Source of the DNA: JADZAI01 sp046348585 | GTDB lineage: Bacteria; Pseudomonadota; Alphaproteobacteria; Micropepsales; Micropepsaceae | Reading direction: 5' to 3' | DNA: 64,000 nt | Assembly: GCA_046348585.1 (NCBI GenBank) | Contig: JAXMDZ010000001.1 | Location: 468,444 to 532,443, forward strand | Shown here: positions 1 through 10,163 of the stretch, piece by piece | Layout of the letters: each line of letters starts with the position of its first letter | How positions within the stretch are numbered: position 1 is the stretch's first letter | Program-made: the position numbers and the translations under genes | The notes under the pieces: model-generated | Databases searched by the model: none | Told to the model about the DNA's origin: nothing | Seen by the model: only the letters and a program-made list of their open reading frames with translations

Positions 1-17
1 GCGGCAGGGTTGAGGCG

Positions 18-440
18 ATGGCCTGTTGGCTGATCAAGTCGGAGCCCGACGCCTGGAGCTGGGACCAGCAGGTGGCGCGCGGCAAGGCCGGCGAGCCGTG
101 GAGCGGCGTGCGCAACCACACCGCCAAGCTGAACCTCATGAAGATGAAGCGCGGCGAGCGCGCCTTCTTCTATCACTCCAATGTCGGCAAGGAGATCGTC
201 GGCATCTGCGAGGTGGCGCGGGAAGCCTATCCCGATCCGACCGCGCCGGAGGGTTCGCCCTGGGTGGTGTGCGATTTCGTCGCCGTCGCGCCGCTGGCGA
301 AGCCCGTGACGCTGGAGGACGTGAAGGCGGAGCCGAAGCTGAAGGACATGCTGCTCATCAACAATTCGCGCCTGTCGGTGCAGCCGGTCTCCGACGCCGA
401 GTGGCGGACGATCTGCGCCATGGGCGGCGTCAAGCCGTGA
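18..440 (+). CDS. EVE domain protein
   Basis: A 140-residue protein that is essentially one EVE domain, a PUA-like fold thought to recognise modified bases in nucleic acid. Family hallmarks visible are the N-terminal CWLIKSEP, the WSGVRNHTAK block near residues 29-38 and AFFYHSN near 49-55. Length is typical of bacterial stand-alone EVE proteins. A GAGG-like ribosome site precedes the ATG. The stop overlaps the GTG of the downstream Rieske gene by 4 bp, so the two are probably translated together. The family assignment is firm; the biological substrate is not known from the sequence. Confidence 0.93.
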   Translation: MACWLIKSEPDAWSWDQQVARGKAGEPWSGVRNHTAKLNLMKMKRGERAFFYHSNVGKEIVGICEVAREAYPDPTAPEGSPWVVCDFVAVAPLAKPVTLEDVKAEPKLKDMLLINNSRLSVQPVSDAEWRTICAMGGVKP

Positions 441-754
441 CGCGGCTCTGCCGTCTCGCCGATCTGGAGCCGACCGGCGCCAAGGGCGTGACGCTGGAGG
501 GCGGGCGCGAGATCGTCGTGGTGGCGACGGCGGACGGGCCGCGCGCCTATCTCAACGCCTGTCCGCACAACGGCGTGACACTGGAGACCTTCCCCGACCG
601 CTTCCTCAACGTCGGGCGCAGCGAACTCATCTGCTCGATGCACGGCGCGCGCTTTCTGGTGGGCGACGGGCTCTGCGTCTCGGGGCCATGCCTCGGGCGC
701 TCGCTCGCCCGCGTCGCGGTGGTGCTTGACGGCGACGCCGTGATGCTGGCCTGA
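437..754 (+). CDS. Rieske [2Fe-2S] ferredoxin-like protein
   Basis: A 105-residue Rieske-type protein. It starts at a GTG that overlaps the upstream EVE stop (GTGA), the usual coupling for this strand. The two cluster-binding boxes are CPHNG (Cys42, His44) and CSMHG (Cys66, His69), the standard CxH...CxxH pair for a 2Fe-2S cluster. No membrane segment or oxygenase domain is present, so it is a small soluble electron carrier or redox-sensing protein. The real start must lie well inside the longer open frame, because an upstream start would be fully embedded in the EVE gene. Its redox partner is not evident from context. Confidence 0.85.
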   Translation: MTRLCRLADLEPTGAKGVTLEGGREIVVVATADGPRAYLNACPHNGVTLETFPDRFLNVGRSELICSMHGARFLVGDGLCVSGPCLGRSLARVAVVLDGDAVMLA

Positions 755-760
755 AGCGCC

Positions 761-1267
761 ATGTTCGAATCCGGCGGCCGTCCCGAGGGGACGAAGAAGG
801 ACATCTACGAGGAACTGGCGCGGCAGGCGTCCGGCCTTTTCCATGGCGAGCGCGACGCCATCGCCAATGCCGCCAATCTGGCGGCGCTGATCGCCTGGGG
901 CCTCGCCGATCTCAACTGGGCGGGATTCTATATCCTGCGCGGGGATGAGCTGGTGCTGGGTCCGTTCGTCGGCAAGCCCGCCTGCGTGCGGATCGCACTG
1001 GGGCGCGGCGTCTGCGGCACGGCGGCGGCGGAGCGGCGAAGCGTGCTGGTCGAGGACGTCCACGCCTTTCCCGGTCACATCGCCTGCGACGCGGCCTCGG
1101 CGAGCGAACTGGTGGTGCCGCTGATCCGCGGCGGCGGCCTCGTGGGCGTGCTCGATCTCGACAGTCCGCTCAAGGGCCGCTTCGACGCCGAGGACCGGGA
1201 CGGCTGCGAGGCGCTGGCCCGGCTCTATCTCGCGGCCAGCGACCCGTTCCATGCGGGCCTCGCCTAG
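761..1267 (+). CDS. msrC: GAF-domain free methionine-R-sulfoxide reductase
   Basis: A 168-residue single GAF domain of the fRMsr family, which reduces free methionine-R-sulfoxide. The three redox cysteines are at 75 (GKPACVRI), 85 (GRGVCGTA) and 109 (HIACDAAS). Their spacings of 10 and 24 residues match those of the characterised E. coli enzyme (Cys84/94/118). It is a cytosolic repair enzyme for oxidative damage. It follows the Rieske gene by 6 bp, so the first three genes look like one operon. The family is clear; the symbol is by homology. Confidence 0.88.
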   Translation: MFESGGRPEGTKKDIYEELARQASGLFHGERDAIANAANLAALIAWGLADLNWAGFYILRGDELVLGPFVGKPACVRIALGRGVCGTAAAERRSVLVEDVHAFPGHIACDAASASELVVPLIRGGGLVGVLDLDSPLKGRFDAEDRDGCEALARLYLAASDPFHAGLA

Positions 1268-2017
1268 CTAGTCCGCCGCGAGGAAGCGCCCGTAATCGGC
1301 GATCAGCGCCTTGGCGGCGGCGGCGATGATGCGCTCGCCCTTTTCCGGCGTCGCCTGCGACGGGTCGGAGCCGATGCGCCCGTCGGGGAAACGGCGGCGA
1401 TAGTCGTCGGCGTCGAGGATCGGGCCGGTCGGGGCGATCTTCGGGCTCATCTCGACCCGCTTGATGGCCTCGGGGTAGGCGGCATAGGTGACCGAGACTT
1501 CCGAGGCGGTGGCGTGGCTGCCCTCGCCGACCGGGAACAGCTCGCGGCAGAGTTCGCCGACGCCGGAAAGCTCCCACCAATTGCGCAGCGTGCAGCGCAC
1601 CGGCGCGGCGTTCGCGCCTGTCCGCTTCAGGCTGACATCGGCATAGATCTCGCTGAAGGCGGCGGTGATGGTGGCGACGTTTCCGCCATGGCCGTTGAAC
1701 CAGTAGATCTTCTCGAAGCCGTGGCGGTTGAGGCTGGCGGTCCAGTCGTGGATCGCGGCGATCATCGTGGAGGGGCGCAGCGAGATCGTGCCCGCGAAGC
1801 CGAGGTGATGCTGTGCCTGGCCGACATTGAAGGTGGGGCCGACCAGAAAACCCGCCTCGTCGCCCGCCCGTTTCGCGATGACTTCCGGGCAGAGCGCGTC
1901 GGTGCCGAGCAGGCCGTTCGGCCCGTGCTGCTCGGTCGAGCCGATGGGCACCACGATGCCCTTCGACGTCTTCAGATAGGCGTCGATCTCCATCCACGAG
2001 GATTGGTGCAATTGCAT
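1268..2017 (-). CDS. creatininase family amidohydrolase
   Basis: A 249-residue member of the creatininase/MftE-like metal hydrolase family. Metal-site hallmarks are STEQHGPNG (Glu29, His31) with Asp40 downstream, and NGHGGN at 108-113. Members act on creatinine, formylated pyrimidine precursors or mycofactocin peptides, so the substrate cannot be given. It abuts the convergent fRMsr gene end to end. It lies 62 bp downstream of cpdB on the same strand and may be cotranscribed with it. No radical-SAM mycofactocin genes are nearby. Confidence 0.88.
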   Translation of the reverse strand: MQLHQSSWMEIDAYLKTSKGIVVPIGSTEQHGPNGLLGTDALCPEVIAKRAGDEAGFLVGPTFNVGQAQHHLGFAGTISLRPSTMIAAIHDWTASLNRHGFEKIYWFNGHGGNVATITAAFSEIYADVSLKRTGANAAPVRCTLRNWWELSGVGELCRELFPVGEGSHATASEVSVTYAAYPEAIKRVEMSPKIAPTGPILDADDYRRRFPDGRIGSDPSQATPEKGERIIAAAAKALIADYGRFLAAD

Positions 2018-2079
2018 GGGCGTCCCGGACCTTTGTCGGGGCTCAGCTTAGTGCCCCGCCGGGCGGCGCGCGAGAGTCC

Positions 2080-4014
2080 TTATGGCCCGAGCTTCACGCC
2101 ATAGACGTCGAAGCCTTCGGCGTTGGTCTCGATCCTGGTCAGCCGCTTGTCGGCGGCGGCGAGCGCCGCGCCGCCGGGTCCGATTTCGATGCGGATGTCG
2201 GGCGGACCGTTGGGGCCGTCCGGCACCGGCGCGAAGCTCCACACCGGCGTGTTGTCGGGCACGATCTCGCCCTTGGCGCGGATATAGTCGATGAGGATCT
2301 CGCGGTTGGTTTCCGGCGCGATCAGCGCGACCGCCGAACCGTCCATGCGCGGGAACTCGCCGCCCCCATTGGCGCGGTAATTGTTGGTGATGACGAGATA
2401 GTCCTTGGTCTCGTCCAGCGGCGCGCCGCCGATCCGGATGTCGCCGACCCGCCAGGCGTTCGGGTTCTCGATCGACGGCTCGCGGCCGTAGCGCGCGGGC
2501 TTGGTCACGTCGATCGTGTAGGTGAGGCCGAACAGGATGTCGAAATTATAGGCCGGCATGTTGCCGATCAGCGGCTGCGGTCCGGTCTTGGCGGGGTCGA
2601 TCTGGTTGAAGAGGCGCGCCGCCTTTTCCAGATATTCGCGCACCTCCGCGCCGTTCAGCTTCACGATCGCCAGCATGTTCGGATAGATGTAGAGATCGGC
2701 CGCGTCCTTGATGGCGATGGGGCCGGCCTTCACGTCGGTGTAATAGTCCGGACCCGGACGGCCGCCGACCCGGAAGGGCGCGACCGCCGAGAGCAGCGGC
2801 AGGCCCTCATAGGGCGTGCCCTTGACCAGCTTCTGCGCATAGCCGAGCTGCGCCTCGGCGACGAGCCTCAGCGCCGCGGTGTCGCCGAGCAGCGCCAGAT
2901 AGGTGTTGAACGGCCCCTTGGCCTCGCCGATCGGCGCGCGGATATAGGCGAGCGTCGCGTCGGTCCAGTCCTTCAGCGCCTCGGTGATCTTCGGGTCGGC
3001 GGGCAGCCGCGCCTTGCCCTTCTCGGCGACCGGGCGCGCTTCGGCATGGCCGTCCTTGACCGCCCACTTGCCCGAGGAATCCTCCAGCGTCAGGTCGATG
3101 ACGCCGAGGTGGCTGCCGAACGAGCCGGCCATCACATAGGGCTTGCCGTCGATCGTGCCGCGCGAAAGGTCCGCGCCCGGCAGGCTTTCATAGTCCTTGC
3201 CCGGAAAGACCCGGTGCGAGTGGCCGGTCACCACCGCATCGACGCCCGGAACCTTCGCCAGATAGTAGGCGAAGTTCTCGTCCATGCCCTGACGCGGCTG
3301 GGCGCTGATCCCGGCATGGGCGAGCACGACGATGATGTCGGCGCCCTGTTCCTTGAGCTTGGGGATTTCGCGTTCGACCGCCTCGACCGCGTCGCCGGTC
3401 GTCAGCTTGCCGGTCAGCTTGTCCTTGTCCCAGTTCATGATCTGCGGCGTCAGCACGCCGATGACGCCGATCTTCACCTGGCGCTCCGCGCCGCTGTCGT
3501 CCTTGAACGTCTTGTCGAGGATCAGCGAGGCGGGGAACAGCGTCTCGCCCGCCGTGCCGTCGGCTTTGAGCCGATAGACATTGCCCGCCAGCATCGGAAA
3601 ATTGGGGCCGATCTCGGCGCGCTCCAGCAGTTCCAGCCCGTAGTTGAATTCGTGGTTGCCGGCGACCGAAACGTCGTAGCCCATCAGGTTCATCGCCACA
3701 TAGGCGGGGTGCAGCTCGCCGTCCTTCAGCGGCCGCACGCGGGCCGCCACGTCGCCCATCGGCGAGCCCTGCAGCAGATCGCCGTTATCGACCAGGATCG
3801 TGTTGGGATTTTCGGCCCGCGCTTCGGCGATCAGCGCCGCCGTGCGGTTGAGGCCGATGGACTCGTCGGCCTCGTCGCGGACGAAATCGTAGTCCACCAG
3901 GTTCATGTGGACGTCGGTGGTGGAGAGCACCCGCAGCTTCAATTCGGCGGCGGGGGCGGCCCCGGTCAGCAGCGAAACGAGCGCGGCGAGGACAAAGGGA
4001 CGCGAGAAGCGCAT
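2080..4014 (-). CDS. cpdB: periplasmic 2',3'-cyclic-nucleotide 2'-phosphodiesterase / 3'-nucleotidase
   Basis: A 644-residue exported metallophosphoesterase, close to the 647 residues of E. coli CpdB. A signal peptide (residues 1-23) is followed by a calcineurin-like domain with STTDVHMN, NGDLLQGSP, GNHEFNYG and GHSHRVFPG metal-binding blocks. The C-terminal half is the 5'-nucleotidase substrate domain (NNYRANGGGEFP). It scavenges phosphate and nucleosides from RNA breakdown products in the periplasm. I chose the ATG at 4014 because it begins the signal peptide; longer frames run into the divergent CoA-transferase gene. A PHO box lies about 72 bp upstream (4086-4103), suggesting PhoB control. 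Confidence 0.93.
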   Translation of the reverse strand: MRFSRPFVLAALVSLLTGAAPAAELKLRVLSTTDVHMNLVDYDFVRDEADESIGLNRTAALIAEARAENPNTILVDNGDLLQGSPMGDVAARVRPLKDGELHPAYVAMNLMGYDVSVAGNHEFNYGLELLERAEIGPNFPMLAGNVYRLKADGTAGETLFPASLILDKTFKDDSGAERQVKIGVIGVLTPQIMNWDKDKLTGKLTTGDAVEAVEREIPKLKEQGADIIVVLAHAGISAQPRQGMDENFAYYLAKVPGVDAVVTGHSHRVFPGKDYESLPGADLSRGTIDGKPYVMAGSFGSHLGVIDLTLEDSSGKWAVKDGHAEARPVAEKGKARLPADPKITEALKDWTDATLAYIRAPIGEAKGPFNTYLALLGDTAALRLVAEAQLGYAQKLVKGTPYEGLPLLSAVAPFRVGGRPGPDYYTDVKAGPIAIKDAADLYIYPNMLAIVKLNGAEVREYLEKAARLFNQIDPAKTGPQPLIGNMPAYNFDILFGLTYTIDVTKPARYGREPSIENPNAWRVGDIRIGGAPLDETKDYLVITNNYRANGGGEFPRMDGSAVALIAPETNREILIDYIRAKGEIVPDNTPVWSFAPVPDGPNGPPDIRIEIGPGGAALAAADKRLTRIETNAEGFDVYGVKLGP

Positions 4015-4085
4015 GGACGGACCTTCGGCTGGGCCTTGCCCCTGCGGCGGGGCGGCGACATGGTGCTTCCATACACCGCAACCCT

Positions 4086-4103
4086 GTGACAGCGCCATGA
4101 CCG
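4086..4103 (-). promoter_or_regulatory. PHO box upstream of cpdB
   Basis: Read on the minus strand this is CGGTCAT-GGCG-CTGTCAC, matching 13 of 14 positions of the PhoB direct-repeat consensus (CTGTCAT-N4-CTGTCAY). Ten bases further on lies TGTATGG, usable as a -10. The site points at cpdB and overlaps the start codon of the divergent CoA transferase at 4097. It was found by eye, and PhoB binding is an inference. Confidence 0.6.
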
Positions 4104-5266
4104 ACAAGACCGAAGCCGGACCGCTCGCCGGCATCCGCATCCTCGACCTGACGCAGTATGTGCTGGGGCCGTTTGCAACCCAGACGCTGGGCGATCTGGG
4201 GGCCGACGTCATCAAGATCGAGGAGCCGGGCGGCGACCGCCAGCGCAAGGGCACCGGCAAGACCGCCCCCGCCCCGGACCTGTCGGCCCTGTTCGTGGAG
4301 ATCAACCGCAACAAGCGTTCGGTCGTACTGGACCTGAAGACCCCGGAGGGGCAGGCCGACCTCAAGGCGCTGGTGAAGACCGCCGACGTCTTCATCCACA
4401 ATATGCGCCCTGCCTCGATCGACCGCCTCGGCTTCGGCTACGAGGCGGTGAAGGCGATCCATCCCGACATCGTCTATGTCGTCGCCATGGGCTACGGCTC
4501 GGACGGGCCTTATGCCGGGCGTCAGGCCTTCGACGATCTGATCCAGGGGGCCTCGGGGGCCTGCGACCTGCTGCCCTATTACGACGGCGACGAGGCGCTG
4601 CGCCCGCTGCCCTCGATCATCGCCGACAAGACCTGCGGCCTCTATGCGGCGATCGCCACCCAGGCGGCGCTGCTGCACCGCGCCCGCACCGGCGAGGGCC
4701 AGTATGTCGAGGTGCCGATGCTGGAGACCTTCACCGGCTTCATCCTCGCCGAGCACCTGCACGGGCAGAGCTTCGTGCCGGCCCGCGGCGGTTTTGGCCA
4801 CCCGACCACCGTCACCCCGCACCGCCGCCCGGTCGAGACCAAGGACGGGCATATCGTGATCATGCCGGCGAGCCAGGAGACGGCCAGGCGCTTCCTGGAG
4901 CTCGGCGGTTTCGAGGACCCCTACAATTCGCCGCGCTATCTGGAGGCCGAGAGCGGCAAGGCCCGGGTCGCCGTCTATTACGCGATGCTGGCCGAGGCGG
5001 CGCGGACCCGCACGACCGAGGAGTGGCTGGAGATCTGCGCCGAGGCCTCGATCCCGGCGATGCGGGCGAACCGGCTGGACGAGGTCTTCGAGGACCCACA
5101 TTTCAAGGCGACCGGCTTCTTCGAGACGCGGGCCCTGCCGGGCGGCGCGGGCGATTATCGCGCCATGAAGCCGGGGCTGAAATTCTCCGCGACGCCGGCC
5201 GGGATCAGGCGCGATCCGCCGCGCCTCGGCCAGGACACCGACGAGGTGCTGGCGGCGATCCGCTAG
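4097..5266 (+). CDS. CaiB/BaiF (class III) CoA-transferase
   Basis: A 389-residue family III CoA transferase, which moves CoA between carboxylic acids or isomerises acyl-CoAs. The N-terminal block GIRILDLTQYVLGP and the FDDLIQGASG motif (residues 145-154, catalytic Asp at 146) are diagnostic. The substrate cannot be read from sequence. The ATG at 4097 was chosen because longer frames run into cpdB on the other strand. Its stop shares the palindrome CTAG with the stop of the convergent small gene at 5263. Confidence 0.92.
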   Translation: MTDKTEAGPLAGIRILDLTQYVLGPFATQTLGDLGADVIKIEEPGGDRQRKGTGKTAPAPDLSALFVEINRNKRSVVLDLKTPEGQADLKALVKTADVFIHNMRPASIDRLGFGYEAVKAIHPDIVYVVAMGYGSDGPYAGRQAFDDLIQGASGACDLLPYYDGDEALRPLPSIIADKTCGLYAAIATQAALLHRARTGEGQYVEVPMLETFTGFILAEHLHGQSFVPARGGFGHPTTVTPHRRPVETKDGHIVIMPASQETARRFLELGGFEDPYNSPRYLEAESGKARVAVYYAMLAEAARTRTTEEWLEICAEASIPAMRANRLDEVFEDPHFKATGFFETRALPGGAGDYRAMKPGLKFSATPAGIRRDPPRLGQDTDEVLAAIR

Positions 5267-5634
5267 CGCGGCGCGCCGAGCCAGGCCTCGCAGGCGGCGA
5301 CCGAGGCGTCGAGATCGGCGGGCGTCACCGTGCCGGCGGCGAGGCCGGCGAACCAGGCGTCCATGGCGCGCTTCAGGTCGGCCTCCATGCCGGCCTTGTC
5401 CTTGCCGATCGCCTGTCCGGCCGCGCCGATCATCGTCAGCAGCGGCGGAATCTGGGCGCCGCGCCGCGCCTCGCGCGCCCGGTCGCCGCGCGCCGTCGCT
5501 TGCGAGCGGTCCTGCTCGTAGGCGACATAGCAGGTGACGAGATCGGCGTAGTTCTGCGCCGGATCGGGGGCGGCGGCGATCTGCGCCCGGGCGGGCGCAG
5601 CGAGCAGAAGGACAAGGGCGACGGCGGCGCGCAT
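5263..5634 (-). CDS. small exported protein, uncharacterised
   Basis: A 123-residue protein with a clear signal peptide (MRAAVALVLLLAAPARAQ), so probably periplasmic. The mature part is helical and acidic, with two cysteines (VTCYVAYEQ and VAACEAWLG) that could form a disulfide. I do not recognise a family. The start was set at 5634, where the signal peptide begins, rather than the longer frame from 5703. Its stop codon overlaps the convergent CoA transferase stop through a shared CTAG. Confidence 0.7.
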   Translation of the reverse strand: MRAAVALVLLLAAPARAQIAAAPDPAQNYADLVTCYVAYEQDRSQATARGDRAREARRGAQIPPLLTMIGAAGQAIGKDKAGMEADLKRAMDAWFAGLAAGTVTPADLDASVAACEAWLGAPR

Positions 5635-5759
5635 GAGCCAACCTGTGCGCGAAAGGGTTGAAGATGCGTTGCGGTTGAAGGCGGCGCGCGACCTTCCTAG
5701 CATGGCGGCGACAGCATCGAGGCCGGGCGGCGAACGCCCCGGCGAAACGAGGACGCGCC

Positions 5760-7697
<1,938 letters not shown>

Positions 7698-7699
7698 CC

Positions 7700-8713
7700 A
7701 TGGCCGCCAGCGCAAGGGGGTATGCAATTGTGTTAGGGGCGGGTGCTTCACGCGCCGCTTGGCGCAGGACAATAAGCGCACCGCTTGACAAGGGGTTTTT
7801 TTCTGAGGCTAAGCGCATTTTATATCGAAAAGGCGTTCCTCAGAAGCACAAGGAAATTTGGAGGTCGTTTTCCGGCGCCGCCGCCAAAGCTGGAATCCAG
7901 CCAAAGAAGCTGGAGAGGCTCGGGCTGGAGGAAGTTTGTACTTATCTTGAGTCTCGATCAAATCTGAAGTCTTTGCAGATAAGAAAGGGGCAGCCAAAGG
8001 ACTACGGTGTTGCAATTAGGAAGTTAAAACAGCTGGTTTGTCTGGTTTTGTCTCATTCTGGCGCTACGGAACCATGCGAATTGCACGAAAATATGCTTAA
8101 AGAATGTCAAACCAAATCTGTTATCACATTCAACTATGACATCATCGCAGACACAACACTTATGAAAATGGGGATTCTTGCACTACGTGACAAAGAATAT
8201 TGCGACCTTGGGGTACTTTTAGGAACAAAAACTGGAAAAAATAAGACTATAGAACGGGAAAAGCTACCCAAGGCTAAAGCCAATTCTGTTAGATTATACA
8301 AAATGCACGGATCAATAAATTGGACGAGAAACAAGCAAGGTAGGTTTTATTTGTCTAGTAGGAAGGACCCACGAAGTGAATATGAGTGGGCTGGCGCGCC
8401 CAAAGACCCCTTTATTGTGGCGCCCGTCGCGTCCAAGTTAGACATAAAAGACAGTCACTTCAAAGATGTTTGGAAAAATGCTCTAAAATCACTCAAAGAG
8501 GCAAAGGGTTGGATTATATGGGGATATTCTTTTCCGAGAACAGATACGACAGCCCAGGTTCTATTCAGGGTCGCTCTGCAAAATAACAAAAAGTACAAGA
8601 GGGTAATTGTAATTAATCCGGATCTGGGAATGAAGGGCCATGTTGAGGCACTTCTCGACAAGGTCAAGGTTGAACAATTTACGAGCGCCGAACAATTCCT
8701 CTATCATTTATGA
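7700..8713 (+). CDS. SIR2-like (SIR2_2-type) putative NAD-hydrolysing protein, probably acquired
   Basis: A 337-residue stand-alone protein of the bacterial SIR2-like class found in antiphage effectors (ThsA, DSR, SIR2-HerA). Visible motifs are VLGAGASR (residues 11-18, NAD-binding Gly loop), ITFNYDIIAD with Asn145, LYKMHGSINW with His203, and WGYSFPRTD at 274-282. Asn and His at these places are the residues needed for NAD hydrolysis in characterised family members. No second domain (SLOG, HerA, APAZ) is present. The gene is strikingly AT-rich: bases 8221-8280 hold only 23 G+C of 60, against well over half in the flanks. It sits 2 bp after acs, and its TGA overlaps the next ATG. A defence role is inferred from family and composition. 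Confidence 0.82.
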   Translation: MAASARGYAIVLGAGASRAAWRRTISAPLDKGFFSEAKRILYRKGVPQKHKEIWRSFSGAAAKAGIQPKKLERLGLEEVCTYLESRSNLKSLQIRKGQPKDYGVAIRKLKQLVCLVLSHSGATEPCELHENMLKECQTKSVITFNYDIIADTTLMKMGILALRDKEYCDLGVLLGTKTGKNKTIEREKLPKAKANSVRLYKMHGSINWTRNKQGRFYLSSRKDPRSEYEWAGAPKDPFIVAPVASKLDIKDSHFKDVWKNALKSLKEAKGWIIWGYSFPRTDTTAQVLFRVALQNNKKYKRVIVINPDLGMKGHVEALLDKVKVEQFTSAEQFLYHL

Positions 8714-9648
8714 AAGCGCGTGATCGCTTGCCGCCGCGCTACGCGCCTTACGAAAGCGGCGAGGCGGGGTTCCGGATCGGCCTTCAGCCGCTGGACCCGG
8801 CGGACTGGATCGAGCCGGACGAGGCCGCGCCGGCGCAATTCGCCAACAAGGCGCGGCTGCTGCGCGAGCGGCCGGGCGACATCCTCGCCGCCCTGCCGGA
8901 AAGTCTCGCGGCCGGGGACGAGGCGCTCGCCCGCCTCGCCGCCTTCCTACCCGCGCGCTTCCCCGGCCTCTATCGCCGCGACGGCGACGCGATGGAGGTG
9001 CGCCCCGCCGGTTGGACGGTCGATCTCGCCGATCCGGCGCTGCCCGCCATCGGCCGGGCCGGGCTGCTGGTGCAGGAGGATCTCTGTCTGATGCAGGCGG
9101 ACGATGCGGGCGGCTGGCGGCTGACCGCCGCGAGCCTCGCCGCGCCCAATGCCTGGCGGCTCGCCGACAAGCTCGGCAGGGCGATGCCGGGCATCCACGC
9201 GCCGGTGCCGCTCTATGGCGAGACGCTGGCCGGACGGATCGACCGCATCTTCACCCATCTGCGCGACGGCGCGCCGGTGTGGCGGTTGAACTGGTCGGTG
9301 ATGAGCGATCCGGCGCTGTTCCAGCCGGGCGCCCATGACCGCTCGCCCGAACGTCTCGCCGGACTGACGCGAGCGAACGCCGGCGAGCGCCTCGTGCTGC
9401 GGGTCGAGCGCCAGACGCTGACCCGCCTGCCGGAGAGCGGCGCGATCCTCTTCGCCATCAAGACCCATATCGATCCGCTCGCCGCCATCGCCGGACGGCC
9501 GGAGCTGGTCGAGGGCTTGTCCCGCGCGGTGCTCCAGATGCCGCGCGAGATGGCGGCCTACAAGGCGCTGGAGCCGATCCGCGCGGCGCTGACCGGCTGG
9601 CTCGACGATCAGCGCGCGCACCAGGACGAGCGCCGGCCGCCGTCATAG
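8710..9648 (+). CDS. DUF3445 / heme-dependent oxidative N-demethylase-like protein
   Basis: A 312-residue protein of the DUF3445 family, which includes the alpha subunit of heme-dependent oxidative N-demethylase. Family landmarks are GLLVQEDLCLMQ near residue 117-128, NAWRLADKLGRAMPGIHAPVP, VWRLNWSV and LRVERQTLTRLPESGAILF. The other demethylase subunits are absent here, so it may act alone or on a different substrate. Its ATG overlaps the stop of the AT-rich SIR2-like gene (ATGA), although its own base composition is host-like. The 3' end overlaps the convergent nuclease gene by 40 bp. Confidence 0.88.
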   Translation: MKARDRLPPRYAPYESGEAGFRIGLQPLDPADWIEPDEAAPAQFANKARLLRERPGDILAALPESLAAGDEALARLAAFLPARFPGLYRRDGDAMEVRPAGWTVDLADPALPAIGRAGLLVQEDLCLMQADDAGGWRLTAASLAAPNAWRLADKLGRAMPGIHAPVPLYGETLAGRIDRIFTHLRDGAPVWRLNWSVMSDPALFQPGAHDRSPERLAGLTRANAGERLVLRVERQTLTRLPESGAILFAIKTHIDPLAAIAGRPELVEGLSRAVLQMPREMAAYKALEPIRAALTGWLDDQRAHQDERRPPS

Positions 9649-10037
9649 GGGCGCGCGAGGCCCGAGGCGGCGAGCAGCGCGCCGAGATCGCGCCCGTCCT
9701 CGCCGGACGCGCGGGCGAGGATGCGTCCGCCATATTTGTCGCGCGCGATGTCGCTGAGGCTGACCCGCCGCCCCTCGATGCGCGCCGCGAGAAAGGCCCG
9801 GGCGGCTTCGGCCGCGAGCCGCGCGCTGAGGCAGGGGGCGCCGCGCTCGGCCGTGTCGATGCCGGCGAGGCGGACGACCGTCAGCGCCTCCTGGTCGATC
9901 CAGATCGTCACCCGCGCCTCGAAACTGTCGCCGTCGATGACCCGTACGACCTCGGCCTCGTAAGGCCCGGCGAGGCGCGGCGCGGCGGCCAGGGCGGGCG
10001 GCGCGAGAAGCGCGGCGAGAAGAAGGAAGCGCAGCAT
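9609..10037 (-). CDS. secreted thermonuclease-family (SNase-like) nuclease
   Basis: A 142-residue staphylococcal-nuclease-fold protein with a signal peptide (MLRFLLLAALLAPPALAAA). Catalytic landmarks are VIDGDSFEA (metal-binding Asp), VRLAGIDTAE (Arg and Glu equivalent to Arg35/Glu43) and DKYGGRILA (Arg equivalent to Arg87). It should be a Ca2+-dependent nuclease acting outside the cytoplasm. An alternative ATG at 10049 adds four residues (MLAA). The last 40 bp lie inside the convergent DUF3445 gene, an unusually long tail overlap. Confidence 0.85.
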   Translation of the reverse strand: MLRFLLLAALLAPPALAAAPRLAGPYEAEVVRVIDGDSFEARVTIWIDQEALTVVRLAGIDTAERGAPCLSARLAAEAARAFLAARIEGRRVSLSDIARDKYGGRILARASGEDGRDLGALLAASGLARPYDGGRRSSWCAR

Positions 10038-10059
10038 GGCGGCGAGCATAGCAGAATAA

Positions 10060-10071
10060 TGTCCTAGGACA
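10060..10071. promoter_or_regulatory. 12-bp perfect palindrome in divergent promoter region
   Basis: TGTCCTAGGACA is a perfect inverted repeat located between the divergent nuclease gene (start 10037) and the acyl-CoA dehydrogenase (start 10164). It could be an operator for either gene; no regulator is assigned. Confidence 0.3.
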
Positions 10072-10163
10072 CAAGACCTGTTTCCGGCCGCGGTGGCGGG
10101 GCCGCCGGATATGGGCGAGACTTGCCGGACAAGAAACGCGAACGACAGACGAGGAAACGCAAG

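Noticed and set aside
2037..2058. Inverted repeat CGGGGC/GCCCCG between creatininase-like gene and cpdB
   Set aside because: Only six base pairs with a 10-base loop and no T-run; not a convincing terminator.
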